DNA from: Limnoperna fortunei
Lineage: Eukaryota > Mollusca > Bivalvia > Mytilida > Modiolidae
Length of the DNA: 64,000 bases
Direction: 5' to 3'
Assembly: GCA_944474755.1 (NCBI GenBank)
Contig: OX104115.1
Coordinates: forward strand, 56,238,648-56,302,647
Shown: one piece after another, positions 34,839 to 46,329 of the stretch
Layout of the letters: the number at the start of each line of letters is the position of its first letter
Numbering within the stretch: position 1 is the stretch's first letter
The notes under the pieces: model-generated
What the model was told of the DNA's origin: nothing
What the model saw: only the letters and a program-made list of their open reading frames with translations
Databases searched by the model: none
Position numbers and translations under genes: made by a program

Positions 34839-35560
34839 CACTTTCCCCCATTGTAGTTTTGACATGATTATTGTTATAATTATTCTTACTATTATTATTA
34901 TTGTACACTTTTTTCCCTTTAATCTTTCCCATATTTTATCATTACTTATGTATTTTCCTTTGATCTTAATAATTTATTTCATTTGAATAAAAAATCAATG
35001 ATAGAAAATTTTCACTTTTGAAAATTAACATGTTGAGAGTATGCATAAATGTGTATGTAATACTATTGTGAGTTATATTTCAGGAAATGGTTTTGACAAA
35101 AGCTAAGTGCTTGTTACCAGATCCTGTCTAGATATTTTGTATTTCATTATACTGTATTTCATTATTGAATTTATGAATAAATATGTTTAAAAAAATTAAC
35201 TGAACATTGTTAATATTACATACATTGCTACATTTTAGTCACAACAGAGTCAAGGTTATGACCCAAACCGCTCTATGAGCAAAACAATCTGTTTAATTGA
35301 GAGATGAGGGATCGAATTTTAATGTTTTAATGTAATGATTTTAAAGTTTTGCTGATACATCGCGTCGAAAATAAGTACAGAAGCCATGAGAGGACGAATT
35401 CTAATTAGATTGGACAAAACCATAAGAAGATTGAATTTCTTTGTTTAACAATACCAGTGTTTAGTTCGGCTTCTTTAACAACTATAAAGCATTGTTTTCG
35501 TAGGACAACCGTACATACGTACGTTCCGAATGTACTGAGATTTTTTGTCTTTTTTCAGGG
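34839..35560. other. LINE 3' flank and AT-rich sequence
   Basis: The first ~170 bp (TTATTATTA-rich, then TTTGAATAAAAAATCAATG) probably belong to the LINE 3' end. After that I see no gene. CTAATTAGATTGG at about 35401 resembles one arm of the fold-back element at 36578, but no second arm is present. Confidence 0.35.
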
Positions 35561-35812
35561 GGCCTCGTTGGCCGAGTGGTTAAGTTCGTCTACTATTGAT
35601 CACGTGGTCTGTCAACACTGAGGTTGCGGGTTCGAGTCTCACTGCTGGCAGGGTGTACGTACTCGACTCCAATCTTAATTGACAAGGATTGTCAGTTTTC
35701 CTACTGCAGGTCGGGAGTTTTCTCCGGTACTCCGGCTTTCTCTCCCAAAAAAAAACTGGACGCCATGATAATTGCTGAAAGTGGCGTTAAACCCCAATCA
35801 AACAAACAAACA
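35561..35812 (+). mobile_element. tRNA-derived SINE, complete copy
   Basis: Starts GGCCTCGTTGGCCGAGTGG with an RNA polymerase III A box (TGGCCGAGTGG) and has a B box GGTTCGAGTCT about 65 bp later, so the head is tRNA-like (Leu/Ser type). The body contains CTCGACTCCAATCTTAATTG and ACAAGGATTGTCAG. The tail contains CTGGACGCCATGATA, GTGGCGTTAAACC and (CAAA)n. This is the best-preserved + strand copy. At least ten complete or partial relatives lie in the window. The tail probably reflects the 3' end of a partner LINE that mobilises it. Confidence 0.88.
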
Positions 35813-36577
35813 ATCTTTGTTCAGACTATACATTTCAATAGGGTGTCTTCCAGATTGTCCCACTTTTGATAATTATAGGTAAAGAAAGATAGAAAAAGTG
35901 ATTAACAATGATGGACGACATGGGAATTCTAAGTGTTAGACAATAGGGAAATGTTATAATGTTTTTTTAAGACTGTCACAGCAATGGTTTAATATAGATA
36001 GTTTATAATATAATATATAACATGACAAGCTTAAAAACTATTTTATTGATTGATTGTCTGATTTATTGTTTGTTTTTATGATCAATAAATAATGAGAAAA
36101 GTGATGGACCACCGGAAACAGAATTTTGATTTCCACTGAAATAGTTATGAGGCGCGTAGATTTAAGCATAATACAGCGAGTGCAAAGTGCCTACAGAAGG
36201 AAGGGGTCTTCATCGCGCAAGAAACGCAGTACTCCGCAAACACTTTATCCACTACGATTTGCGGTCAGGTTTTTTCCCGTTTCGCATGAGACAGGATAAA
36301 TGATCAAATTCTAAACTGCAGAAACCAGTTGTACTTCAAGGATAACAGATAAACAATGATGTGTCTTGATTGGCTGTTTAATTTGGGAGATAGCTTCCCG
36401 ATTGGCCAACAAATACTAGTAAGTAAAGTTAGGGATGAAAACCCTTCATTTTTACGGGGCGGTAGCAATCATAATGGGCAGACCGCCGTTCATGCCACTC
36501 GAGAAAAGCCGAGAAATCACGAATCGTTTACGATGAATGAAAAAGGGGGAAAATATGCAAGATAGTGGGAATCAAAC
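35813..36577. other. AT-rich sequence, no recognised gene
   Basis: No convincing frame. The frame at 36356-36565 (MMCLDWLFNLGDSF) has no recognisable domain and no splice context I can support. Confidence 0.35.
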
Positions 36578-36680
36578 CAATCTAATTAAAATTATATCTT
36601 CACTTGGCTCCCCCTTTTGCTATTTTCACGACGACAATAGCAAAAGGGGGTCAAGTGAAAATATGATTTTAATTAGATTG
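36578..36680. mobile_element. 103-bp fold-back MITE, copy 1
   Basis: Nearly the whole element is an inverted repeat: the left end CAATCTAATTAAAAT and right end ATTTTAATTAGATTG, then TTCACTTG.../...CAAGTGAA and CCCCCTTTTGCTATT/AATAGCAAAAGGGGG around a short GACGAC centre. It is flanked by a 9-bp direct repeat GAATCAAAC (36569-36577 and 36681-36689). A second member of the family is at 51852-51960. A 9-bp duplication is typical of Mutator-like elements; that assignment is inference. Confidence 0.82.
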
Positions 36681-36689
36681 GAATCAAAC

Positions 36690-37569
36690 TTTTTTAAAAG
36701 GAAAGTGGCATTGATTTGTGTATGTTTATCATAAAATGTGTATAAAACTTAAACGGAAATTTCCGAAGCGTAACATTTTCGCGAACAGGTCTATATCAAC
36801 TATTTTTGTGAATATAATGGATCTAGGATACTAACAATGCATTCTTGGATACTGCCTTTGATTTGTATTTTATGGACAAATGATTCCGGTTACAAGACAA
36901 ATTTTAATTCTTTTCCTGCTTACTGACAATGTTAACATCAACTATCTTACCACGTATGATGCATCTAGAGATGCTTAGTATAGTGCTGTCTCTCACCTAT
37001 ATTTTACGGTTGCCTGATTTGGATATCTAAACATCGTGTACTTATACTGAAGTGATGTAAATAATAACAATACATATTGCCATTTAACATTAAAAAACAG
37101 TACGTATATTTGTCCACAAAGAAAAATAAAGCTTTGAGACGGCTAACTTTTTAGGAAAGATAATACTTGTCGTATTATATACCTCACAACTTTCTTTCCT
37201 CTACCGGAGATGCGCTGTAGCTCGGACACTGGGAACCATCACAGTATAGCCCCAGGGAGAACAGTTTTACCAATATCGGATAAATAATAATGAAAAAAAT
37301 ATTTTATGGGCCATTTCAAAGCTCAAGTTTTGACCCCAGGATAAAAATTCAAAATTAAAGGTATTTTGGTCCTTTTCTCTTTAAGATCATTTTAATGGCA
37401 ACATTTAACTTGTAAAAATGGATTTGGATGATTAAAATAATAATCTGTATTGCAAACGTCCGATGTAAATCACATGTTTAGATACGTTAATTTTCATTTC
37501 TTCCAGTTGATATATGACAATCTTATCATCTGGCAAGATATGGGGAGGGGGTTACTATTACAGTGTAAC
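36690..37569. other. AT-rich sequence, no recognised gene
   Basis: Nothing recognised. A frame at 37450-37755 overlaps a SINE tail and is therefore not a gene. Confidence 0.35.
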
Positions 37570-37645
37570 TGGACAATAAAAACTGGACGCCACGATATAG
37601 CTGAAAAATTGCTGAAATTGGCGTTAAACACAAACAAACATCAAT
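37570..37645 (+). mobile_element. SINE tail fragment
   Basis: Contains AAAACTGGACGCCACGATAT, AGCTGAAAAATTGCTGAAAT, TGGCGTTAAACACAAACAAA in SINE order. The tRNA-like head is missing, consistent with a 5'-truncated insertion. Confidence 0.75.
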
Positions 37646-37861
37646 ATATTTACGCGCTTGATTTGTATAATAGCAAAGACTTTTTTGTTAATAAGGTTTT
37701 GGTTGGTGTAATGGGGTTTAACGCCGCTTGCAGAAATTGTACAGCTATATCATAGTTCCGAGTTAAAAAATCCACAATAAAGAGGCAAATCCTTGTCAAT
37801 TATAAGGTTCGGCCATACCATCTCATAATACTTTAGGCCAGAACGCGAACCTACGTGTACA

Positions 37862-38007
37862 TGTTTGTTTGTTTGTTTCAATTGGTGTTTAACGCCATTT
37901 ATCGCTCAGCTATATCATGGCGTCCAGTTTTTATCGGGGATAAAGCCGGAGTAGAGAAAACCCCCGACCTTCGGTAGTAAAACTGGCACTCCTTGTCAAT
38001 TCCTAAG
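37862..38007 (-). mobile_element. 5'-truncated SINE
   Basis: On the minus strand, a (CAAA)n tail (GTTTGTTTGTTTG on the plus strand), GGCGTTAAAC-type tail and the TGGCGTCCAGTTTTTA segment, then AACCCCCGACC and TTGTCAATTCC. The head with the A and B boxes is absent. Confidence 0.75.
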
Positions 38008-39274
38008 TGATTACAGGCACAAATAGGAGATCATAAATAATCCCTAGTTTTGGAGTTACAGCGCCATCACTTTGTGGCCATTAGTATTTAATTAACATAC
38101 ACATCTGTAACGAAATATGAGAGTTGGTTACGCCACAGCGGCAATACATTCTTTATCTATCTTTTCACACAATGTAAACGTTTTATGAGTTATTGAAGGT
38201 TTAAAAAAAGAAACGGTTTTGTAATAACACATTTAACAAAAGGTTGCGTTATTTATACAATGGCGACTTACATCGTATATAGAATTTTTAAACAAAAAAT
38301 ATTCTTATATTTAATTGTATTTTACTGTACCTCCACTTTGAAAAAAGTCCATTTACTATCAAAATGTTTATAAAACAAAAGCAATAAAAATTAAAATGAC
38401 ATATAAAGAATAATATGTATTTGTGTTTCCTGTCTGTTAGAACTTGTTCTCCTAGTGTTTATTTCCTCAATTGTCTTCACAATGGCACAGAATTGCAACT
38501 AATTATAACATCTGTGGGCATTCCTATACACATTAACACCCATTTGTTATCATTGCATGAAACATGTTTTATTGGTTTATGTAACGACATAAAGACATTA
38601 AATGTAATCAAGTGATGTTAATAGAGCACTTTTATTTGCTTAGTCACCGCGGTTAACCTCAGCTTTAGATGAAAATAAGGGGAATTGGGTATATTTAGAT
38701 AATTTACAACTACTCAAATATATATGTTATTCAATGAAAAGAGCAACCTTTTCATATAATTTGGAAGGGAAAAAAATAGACCCTTTTGGGCTGCACATCC
38801 ATATTACCGTACCCCAACTCCAACCCTCTCGTGAAAATTTCATATTTTTGCATTGGTTTTGTTATTGTAACTTGGTGGAAGGGCGATAATCCAAACACGT
38901 TATTATTGGGTAGCAGATTTTCATAACGATCTTTCGGAACACATCGATGTTTTACCGAATAAGTATTCCGAACATTAAAAAGCAGCTTGATTGTCATGGT
39001 AGCAAAATTTAATACGACATGGGCAATTATTATTTGGAAAAACAAATAGCAGACAAACAAGCATTTTCCATTAAAAATATAATTCAGTACAGTATCTATA
39101 TGGTAGTACAGGTTTCCTCTTTAGATTATTAGCAATCGGTAAAATAAAAATCAAATTTCTTCTTAAGATAATAGGCATTAAGTATAATAAAAATCATACT
39201 GCCTTTGAACTCGAGTGTTAGGGTAAATTATCACATGAAGTAAAAATAATCACACTCGACATCGTCTAGGGACT
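38008..39274. other. AT-rich sequence, no recognised gene
   Basis: Frames at 38415-38615 and 38752-39060 have no domain, no supporting context and ordinary AT-rich composition, so I do not call them genes. Confidence 0.35.
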
Positions 39275-39835
39275 AAAGTCCAAAGAAAGTACAAACCAGT
39301 AAACTTATTAAATATCGGATCGACAAACATGACGATGCAGCATAAACAAAACATAATACACAAGTCTAGAAGATTATGCAACGATACGAATGACGGTGTT
39401 TCTTGTCAAAACTATAGACACAGACTGACCAACGAATGGCCTAAGTCATTGAGTGTAAATATTCCGCTTCCCCATCCGCCACCCGCGGACGCACTGTTAC
39501 TTGGCTTTGCTGAAATATTCCCACAAGATGTAATCAGAATTACCAAGGTGACAAATTCATTACGCCAAACGCGCGTTTCGTCTACTTAAAACTCATCAGT
39601 TGCGTTTAACTCTAAATGCTTAAAAGTTTTTTTTTCATTTCGAGATGGAATAATATAAGTCCACTGAGATCGTGTACATACACAAAACAGGAAGTTCAAA
39701 ATATGATATAAAAAGTCAAAAGAAAGTACCAACCAGTAGCCTTATAAGTATCGGATCAAAAACATAACGATACAGAATAAACAAAAAATAATATACAAGT
39801 CAAGAAGATTATGCAACGATACAAATGACGGTTAC
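39275..39835 (-). mobile_element. Retrozyme (hammerhead-ribozyme retroelement), minus strand
   Basis: Read on the minus strand: a partial monomer (39835 to 39715; GTATCGTTGCATAATCTTCT and GTTTTTGATCCGATA), a linker ending AGCATTTAGAGTTAAACG, a hammerhead ribozyme (39605-39562), and then the body AATGAATTTGTCACCTTGG, GATTACATCTTGTGGGAATA, GGCCATTCGTTGGTCAGTC and GACAAGAAACACCGTC, ending GGACTTTAG near 39275. The order is the same as in the retrozymes at 56085 and 61478. It is non-coding; the open frame at 39329-39589 on the other strand is incidental. Retrozymes are small non-autonomous retroelements that give ribozyme-processed circular RNA. Confidence 0.8.
39562..39605 (-). ncRNA. Hammerhead ribozyme, type I, probably decayed
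   Basis: On the minus strand: CTGATGA, stem II GTTT/AGAC with one G-T wobble, GAAA, a very short stem III (ACGCGCGT), and stem I ACGCAA/TGGCGT with one mismatch. The base before the expected cut is T, giving a GUU triplet instead of the usual GUC, and stem I is weakened, so cleavage is likely poor. Confidence 0.75.
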
Positions 39836-40099
39836 AAGTGCAAATACTTTGATGTAAGTATCTGAAGTGTTAACACCAGAAAGATAGTTATTGCACGACT
39901 GGTTTAAACTGGTAAAATTAAGTTTCAGTTCTACAGACTGATCTTCTGCTGTTTTAAGTATCCATGGAATTGATTATTTACATTTAAATGCAAGCTAATT
40001 CATGTAACGAGATATAGTGTATGAATTAATATTCAGAAATATGTATTAATTGCTACAAATGTATAATTTACATAAAATTCTTAATTTTTTTCAAAATCC
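39836..40099. other. AT-rich sequence, no recognised gene
   Basis: Nothing recognised between the retrozyme and the AAAGGTC-rich repeat. Confidence 0.3.
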
Positions 40100-40640
40100 A
40101 GTAGTTCACTGCATGAAACATTAACTTTTAGGATAGTCAAAAGGTATCAAAAAGTCCCAATTTTGACTACATTTTGTTGTCTTTTTAACACATTTTAAAA
40201 AAATACAAAAGATCTAAAAGATCACCTTTCTGTATACCTTTTTGACTTCAAAAGTCAGTCGAAATGGCCCACTTTTGATTTGACAAAAGGTGTTGAAAAG
40301 TTTACCTTTCCAAGTCTAAAATATGTTTCAAAAGGTGAACAACAAAATATGACCTTTTTTTCCAAAATATAATCTGTTGTAGACAAAAGATAATAAAAAG
40401 GTCAAATATCCACACAAGAAAAGGTGATGAAAGGTAGGCCCCAGATGGTATTTTCAAAACCAAAAGACCAACGATATATGGTATTTTGACCAAATTAAAA
40501 TCCAAAAGGTCTCCTTTTATATTGATGAAATTACAAAAAAATGCATAAAAGGTTACTTGTTATAATCTTAAATATGGTCCAAAGGTTCTGAAAGTCCATA
40601 TTTTGCATCAACAACATTACAAAATGGACATTTAGGTTAG
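40100..40640. repeat. AAAGGTC-rich dispersed repeat, copy 1
   Basis: Begins near TTCACTGCATGAAA (about 40107) and is packed with AAAAGGT and GACCTTTT variants on both strands to about 40640. A related region at about 48140-48697 ends with the inverted counterpart TTTCGTGCAGTGAA. The two are probably copies of one element in opposite orientation. The class is unknown, and the inner boundary is vague. Confidence 0.5.
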
Positions 40641-41807
40641 GGGAAAGATGATATGATGAAAAAAATCTACAGTTATGCTGACGGGGATTTGGTTTTTTTC
40701 AACCTGTCCGCAGTCAGCATTCCAAAAATGTCCACCTTGACCTCTCATTTTGTAAACTAGTGAGCATCATTGCTGACTTGCATTTATCAATAATACTAGT
40801 CTTGTGATAAAAGAACATGTCTAGTCTAATGAAAAAGTTGGGCAAGTTTTACGCTAGAAATATTGCTGACACTGTGCTCACTTAAGCTCTAATTTTGGAC
40901 TGTTGAATTTGTATCAATAGGATGACCACTAACTTGAACAATGGTCAAGGAAATTCTAGATGGCACATAATTCAGAAAGTAGAGTTAAAGTGTACCAGCT
41001 AATACAATTGCCTATAATCACTGAGCTGATAAGGCTTGTCTAATGGCAATTAATTCAAAAGTTGTAAATTCTATTAACCTTGGTATCTTTGATGACATTT
41101 TATTTCTTACAATTTTCTCATTTTCAAGTGGATAAATATTGAATAAAAGAATTAAACAATTCAACGATTTATTGAATAAATGCTAATTATGTCAATATGT
41201 ACATTTTTCAATCTGTTTTACAATCCAAGATGAAGGTGTTTTAATAGTTCATTTCTGGTGGCTCATTTTCTGTCCTTTCTGCTTTTGGTTGAACAAATGT
41301 CAATAAATTTACAGTCTAATTTTATCTTTTATTCTTTAAATTTATCCAACTTCGAAGATGTCTAGTATGTAATTAATCCATCTTGACATTCCTCATATGA
41401 GGACATATATAGGCCATAAAGACATTCTGCGAAATTAGCACAAGTCCGCTGGCCCCTGGCCAGTAAAAATCCTTTCGGGCAAGTGAAATTTTGATAAAAT
41501 TTATATTGAATATATAGGAGAAAATCCAAAAGTTCAGGATTCGGGCAAGTGAGTTGCAAATCCTAATTTCAAGCACTGTAAAGACAGGTCTTATCTTCTT
41601 AATATCAATGAACTACATATTGTCTAGTGCAGTTATGATCCACTTGGTTTTCTGAAAAATATATATACAGTGTATGTGTGTGTGTTACAGATCTAGAAAT
41701 AACTAAAATGATAAGGGGCACAGTATGTAACAATAATAAATGTTGACATTTTGTATAAAATATCCATAAAACTGAACATTTGGGAGGGGGCTGGAGGGGG
41801 TCCATTA
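40641..41807. other. AT-rich sequence, no recognised gene
   Basis: No coding frame that I can support; frames at 41362-41576 and 41605-41805 on the minus strand lack domains. A (TG)n-rich tract lies near 41670-41685. Confidence 0.35.
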
Positions 41808-42240
41808 ACAGGGTAACAATTTTTAAATTTCTCCCAAAACAGATAACAGTACATTTAAAATAATGATAACACTAACAGATAACAACAATTTACATTAGAA
41901 AACAGTGAGTTCATAAATCGAAAAAACAGATAACAGCAGAATCTCATCAAAGGGCGATACAGTGAAAAAATGCATTAATCAGTGTTTCCATAGAAACTAG
42001 TATGTGATCTTATGTATATCCCTCCCTTCATAGGGAGACTTAATTACATTGAAATAAGTGGTGATTAAAATGAATTAACAGATAACAGAGAAAAATCTGT
42101 TAAACAGTTAACATTTTTCTGATTATTATTAAACGTACAGCAAACATGGCTTTTATTTTCATTATAACCGAGGTAACAACAATTTAAAAAAAAACCAGTT
42201 AACAGACGGGACATGTAAAATGCCCAAAACATGTTAACAG
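41808..42240 (+). repeat. Dispersed AACAGATAACAG repeat, copy 2
   Basis: Starts AACAGGGTAACAATTTTTAA and repeats the motif order of 27233-27395 (AAAACAGATAACAGTACAT, ATAATGATAACA, TTACATTAGAAAACAG, AAATCGAAAAAACAGATAAC). It then continues further with AACAGATAACAGAG and GTTAACAG variants to about 42240, so this copy is longer. Confidence 0.6.
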
Positions 42241-43085
42241 TAAAGATATTGCCCCCCCCCCCCCTCCTTTCTGATATGGCTTTCTGCTGTTTCGAACATT
42301 GTCATTTAGAACACTCCATATTAAATGAAGAAGCATTTGTTCATCATTGAAGGTTGTATTTAATGTGACCATGTCTGTTTTGATGGATTTGCTGTCAGAT
42401 GTTTATTCATATCTTCTTTTTATTTATACACTCAAAAAAATTCTAGACTGAAAAAGTATTATCGTAACATACTTCTTTTTTCTGTTCTAGTGATTCTTTC
42501 TTCTTTTTCTAGACATCTAGCTTGTCGTTATGCATAGCAGTGTTTTCGTGCTTCTTTGTCAGGCAGTACATCTACAGGTATCTGATAATAGCATCTGAAA
42601 AAAAAATATTCATTTGCAAGTACTCTAAGGGACAGATCACTTAACTTGAAGGGGGGGGGGGGCCTTGGTTTTTTGTTTTGTTTGGTTTTTTATAGCAGAA
42701 ATCCTTCTTCAGAATATTTTTTTTCTTACCCTCTGCTTCCAAAATTTTTTTTTCAAAAATCCCCCCCCCCCCCCCCCAAACCACACACGAGCAAGTATAA
42801 TTCTAAGTACAATATTTAAATTAAAATAATATTTCTTGTAGAATAGGTTAAAAACATAATACATGAAAATACATGAAATATAAATCATTAAAATAATGTG
42901 AAATATATTCAGACAATAAGTATATATTGTGTGTGATTATCTCCCCTTTCAATTTGCAATATGGCGGATATGTGTTCTGTTGGGTGCGATTTTCGATATT
43001 CCGTTGCTTGAAAGCCGTGGAAAAACTCAAAGATAAAACAGATTTAGATATTCTTGGATATATATACCTGATATGAAGTACTTAC
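42241..43085. other. Homopolymer-rich sequence, no recognised gene
   Basis: Poly-C tracts at about 42250-42264 and 42762-42778 and a poly-G tract near 42650-42662. A lone CAATATGGCGGAT, a canonical YY1-type site, is at about 42957-42969, next to slightly CpG-richer sequence (GTGCGATTTTCG). Confidence 0.4.
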
Positions 43086-43143
43086 ATCGTCGGAGTCAAC
43101 ACTTTGCTCAGTATAAAAAGAACAATGTGGCAGTCGATGTGCA

Positions 43144-43251
43144 TCAGCGGTCAATCTCAATCTTGACATTCTTGATTACCAGTAAACCTACTGACAGTGC
43201 TGAATCCTCAAGAATTTCATCGTCTGAGATATCAAATACTACACTAGCCAT
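43144..43251 (-). CDS. Possible short N-terminal exon, Harbinger-nuclease-like
   Basis: From the ATG at 43251 the minus strand encodes MASVVFDISDDEILEDSALS, VGLLVIKNVKIEIDR and a stop. An acidic start followed by a hydrophobic LLVIKN segment resembles the N-terminus of PIF/Harbinger-type nucleases in invertebrates, but the diagnostic region after it is absent. An acceptor-like CTCACCTTTCAG precedes it (about 43311-43322), and a consensus donor GACGAT/GTAAGT lies downstream at 43086, though not in frame. It could be a transposase remnant or chance. Low confidence. Confidence 0.25.
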   Translation of the reverse strand: MASVVFDISDDEILEDSALSVGLLVIKNVKIEIDR

Positions 43252-43425
43252 AATAATTGTTCGAACATGGAAGTTCACAGGAAAGAAAGCGCGCAATCTT
43301 GACTTTTCCACTGAAAGGTGAGCACCGTCTTCGAAAATAGGCGCCGAGGGCTGGCACTCATGTAGATAAGAAAATTGAGATGCTGATTGGATGTTGTTAA
43401 TGATGTCCGGCACACGCGCAAACAA

Positions 43426-44636
43426 AGACTAAGCCATGTGCACTGCGGACATGCATCTGTTTAATTGAACCAAAACTTATTTTATGTAAGTAGAATCTGT
43501 AGTATCTTAATATAATGTATGTTTTATAGTTATGAAATTTAGTTTTGGTAAGTGTACAGTGTAAAAATTACATACTTTTTCATTATATTATAAATTGTAA
43601 TTATATAATAAATAAAATTATATTTATAGATGTTACCACAAATTTTCCCTGCAGGTTCACAATGATGCTGTCAACACTGTCCATTTTTAATTAAAAAAAT
43701 GAAATGAAATGTATTTAAATTGCTGTATAAAAATGTGCAAGTCAACATCCTTTCAAGGTACATTGTAAATAATTAATAACTAGCCCACTTTGTTTCATTT
43801 TCTATGTTTTATAGAAACAGAGGGCATGTTGTTTATTTTTATTTGACACATGTACATGTAATTACTAGTCTACTTAATACTATCAGAAAAAAAGTACATT
43901 TAATTTGTACTAAAATTTTGAAAATGGAGTTCAACCAATTTTTATTTTCCATCATGGACAAATTAGAAGTCGCATATAAATACCCCTTTTAAGCCATTTG
44001 GGGGGGGGGGGGGGGGGGTGGGGCGGGGTGGAGTCCAGTTGTTTTGCCTCGGAAGGTGAGTCACCCTGATATAACATTAAAAATAAAGTAATAAACACAT
44101 TTTACAAGTTTTGAAGTTATTTAAAAAAATTTCAATTTGAACCACTAGGTACAATATAATGTAACATTGTCATATGTAAAGTATTATATTTTTTACTGTG
44201 GGAAAACAACCCAGAGCGAACAGGTACATGTATCTGGTTGAAACATAAGTCTGGGACAATCTGATTCGATACCACCTTAAGGTACTAAAATTGTGATACA
44301 AAGGTACAAATCTGCCAAAAGGTCATCATTTTATTCATAAATACATGATAATTTACATTCTTTTGCCTTGATATAAATTAATACTCTGTATAGGACAAAA
44401 TATAAAGTAATCAAAGAAATGGACCAACATCTGCTTATTAATTTATTAAAATTAATGTCCACATAAATACAATGAAAATGCCTAGTGTTATGATATAATT
44501 TTATGTATCATTCATTTGGACTGCTTCTCATTATCGACGAATTTAGTTCTTCAATAAAAACCGTTTATTTCTTTGAATATTTTTTATACATGTATATTGC
44601 GTTTTTTGTAGGTAAATATTGCTAACCTTAGCAGAT
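43426..44636. other. AT-rich sequence with a long poly-G tract
   Basis: Poly-G at about 43999-44018, then GGGGCGGGGTGGAGTCC. A consensus splice donor (GAAG/GTGAGT) occurs at about 44055 on the plus strand and could end a 5' untranslated exon for the candidate gene that follows. No coding frame is supported. Confidence 0.35.
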
Positions 44637-44696
44637 TTTCATATGAACGTACACAATCATCAAGTACATGTATAACTGAACCATTGAAGCTCAGTT

Positions 44697-45967
44697 ATGG
44701 AGATGTCTAAGTACATGAAGATTCCTGAAGGAATGGTAAGCCACAATAAATTATCAGCTTATTAAAAATAATAACTTCTGGCCATGATGAGTCTTACAAA
44801 CATTATTATCCCTGTGTTAAACATGTTTGACTCCTATTGAGTTATTGATGCAGAGTCAATATGTTACATACTAAACTTATGTATGGACTAATCTTCTTTA
44901 AAATTAAAAAGTGGGGGTTTTATAGTATGTATACCTTTTCAATGTCTTCCAATACGAATGTATGGAGTTATTTTATGACCCCCAATTTTTATTGGGGGAG
45001 GAAGCTGGAGTACCTGGAGAAACCTCCGACCTTCAGTAGGAAACTGGCAATTAAGATTGAAGTCGAGTACACCCTACCCGCAGTTAGACTCGAACCAGCA
45101 ACCTCGGTGTTGACAGACCACATGATCAATAGTAGACAAACTACCTTAACCACTCGGCCACCGAGGCCTCTGATACCTGAATGGGGGTAAATGTATCCTG
45201 CTTTCATGCCAGACACAGCTGTTCATAAGATATGTTGCTTAGTTTAGTTTTAGTGTTTACTTTCATAAGTATTTATTTTAATTGTTACATTTTATTTTAC
45301 AAAGGAGTTTACAAGGATGAGGAAAGAAATGGTTAAAGCAAGAAGAGGAAAGGGGACAAAAGCAAAGAATCAAAGGTACATGTGTAGGTAAAATTTTACT
45401 TGAATTTACATGTATGTTCTATTTCCTGTATTAGAATGTTTCTGCCCTAAATCACTAGGTAGATACATGTGGGTAGTTACATGTATAAAAATCAAAATTT
45501 TGAATTGTGTGGGTTTTTTTCATATCCCAAAATCTAGTAACAGAATAAATAATGGCAACCTGTAGCAGAAATTATAATACATCTGATGAATTAGAGAAAT
45601 GAAACAACAGCAGTGATTCTGTGCCGGTCATTGGGACCATCACATGGTATAAAAATATCGGACCTAACCATATTTTGGCAGACCGTACAGAGGATTTTCG
45701 CTGACTTGGGAATGACACTGTCACTTGCAAATTTTGCTGTTTCAATTTTGACATGTCAAACTTGTTTACTAGGTTTTAGTCAATTTTTATACAAATTTTA
45801 CTTGTATGGTATACTTCAAAATATTTGCCATCAAAAATCATTTTCTTGACCAACCTTAAACACATTATAATATCATCTTTCTGTTGGCTGTAGTTATATA
45901 ATACTTTGATTATTTCAATTTTGCATTTCATTTCAGGTACAAAAAAACAAATCATACTTGGACTTGA
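44697..45967 (+). CDS. Candidate three-exon gene for a 46-residue basic peptide
   Basis: Three short segments join in frame across consensus splice sites: 44697-44735 (MEMSKYMKIPEGM, donor GTAAGC), 45305-45375 (acceptor TTATTTTACAAAG, very basic EFTRMRKEMVKARRGKGTKA, donor GTACAT) and 45937-45967 (acceptor TTGCATTTCATTTCAG, then YKKTNHTWT and a stop). An in-frame TGA lies 12 bp before the ATG. Intron 1 (569 bp) contains an inverted SINE. A poly(A)-signal-like AATAAA is at about 46816. The peptide has no domain I know. A spliced non-coding RNA or coincidence remain possible, as short exons are easily found by chance. Shown as one span. Confidence 0.3.
44985..45169 (-). mobile_element. tRNA-derived SINE, tail truncated
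   Basis: On the minus strand: GGCCTCGGTGGCCGAGTGG (A box), the GATCATGTGGTCTGTCAACA segment, B box GGTTCGAGTCTAAC, then CTCGACTTCAATCTTAATTG and the GGTTTCTCCAGG segment. The final GGCGTTAAAC tail is missing. The plus-strand frame across it is not a gene. Confidence 0.82.
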
Positions 45968-46329
45968 ACTGGTCACCAAGAGTATATAGAAACTTTTAGA
46001 GAAGAAACAGTTGTTCCTAGTAAAAACAGAGTGAAAATAATCAATATCTTTAAAAAGAGACTTTGTTTTCAAACATGGTAAAATACCAGAGAAGTGAAAT
46101 ATTCATCTTGCAAAGGAAAAATAAGAAAATTAATGATTGAATTTTTAAAGTTTGTAGTCACTGAATTGAATTTTTTTTAGAATAGTCAAAATATCATTAT
46201 CAGATAAATATTAAACAATAGTTGATTAGTTTGGAGGTAATATATTCTTTCTGATGCTCTTGTTCTTACTGCAAACAGGAAGTTAAAGTGACATGCTTAA
46301 TTTATTGGTGAATGAGCTGTGATATCTAG

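Noticed and set aside
35561..35635. Genuine tRNA-Ser/Leu gene
   Set aside because: It is the head of a SINE with many copies in the window, and is followed by the SINE body and tail.
39329..39589. 86-codon plus-strand frame and the similar one at 56158-56355 (minus)
   Set aside because: Both are antisense readings of retrozyme sequence, including its ribozyme (the common RVSST ending comes from the ribozyme core).
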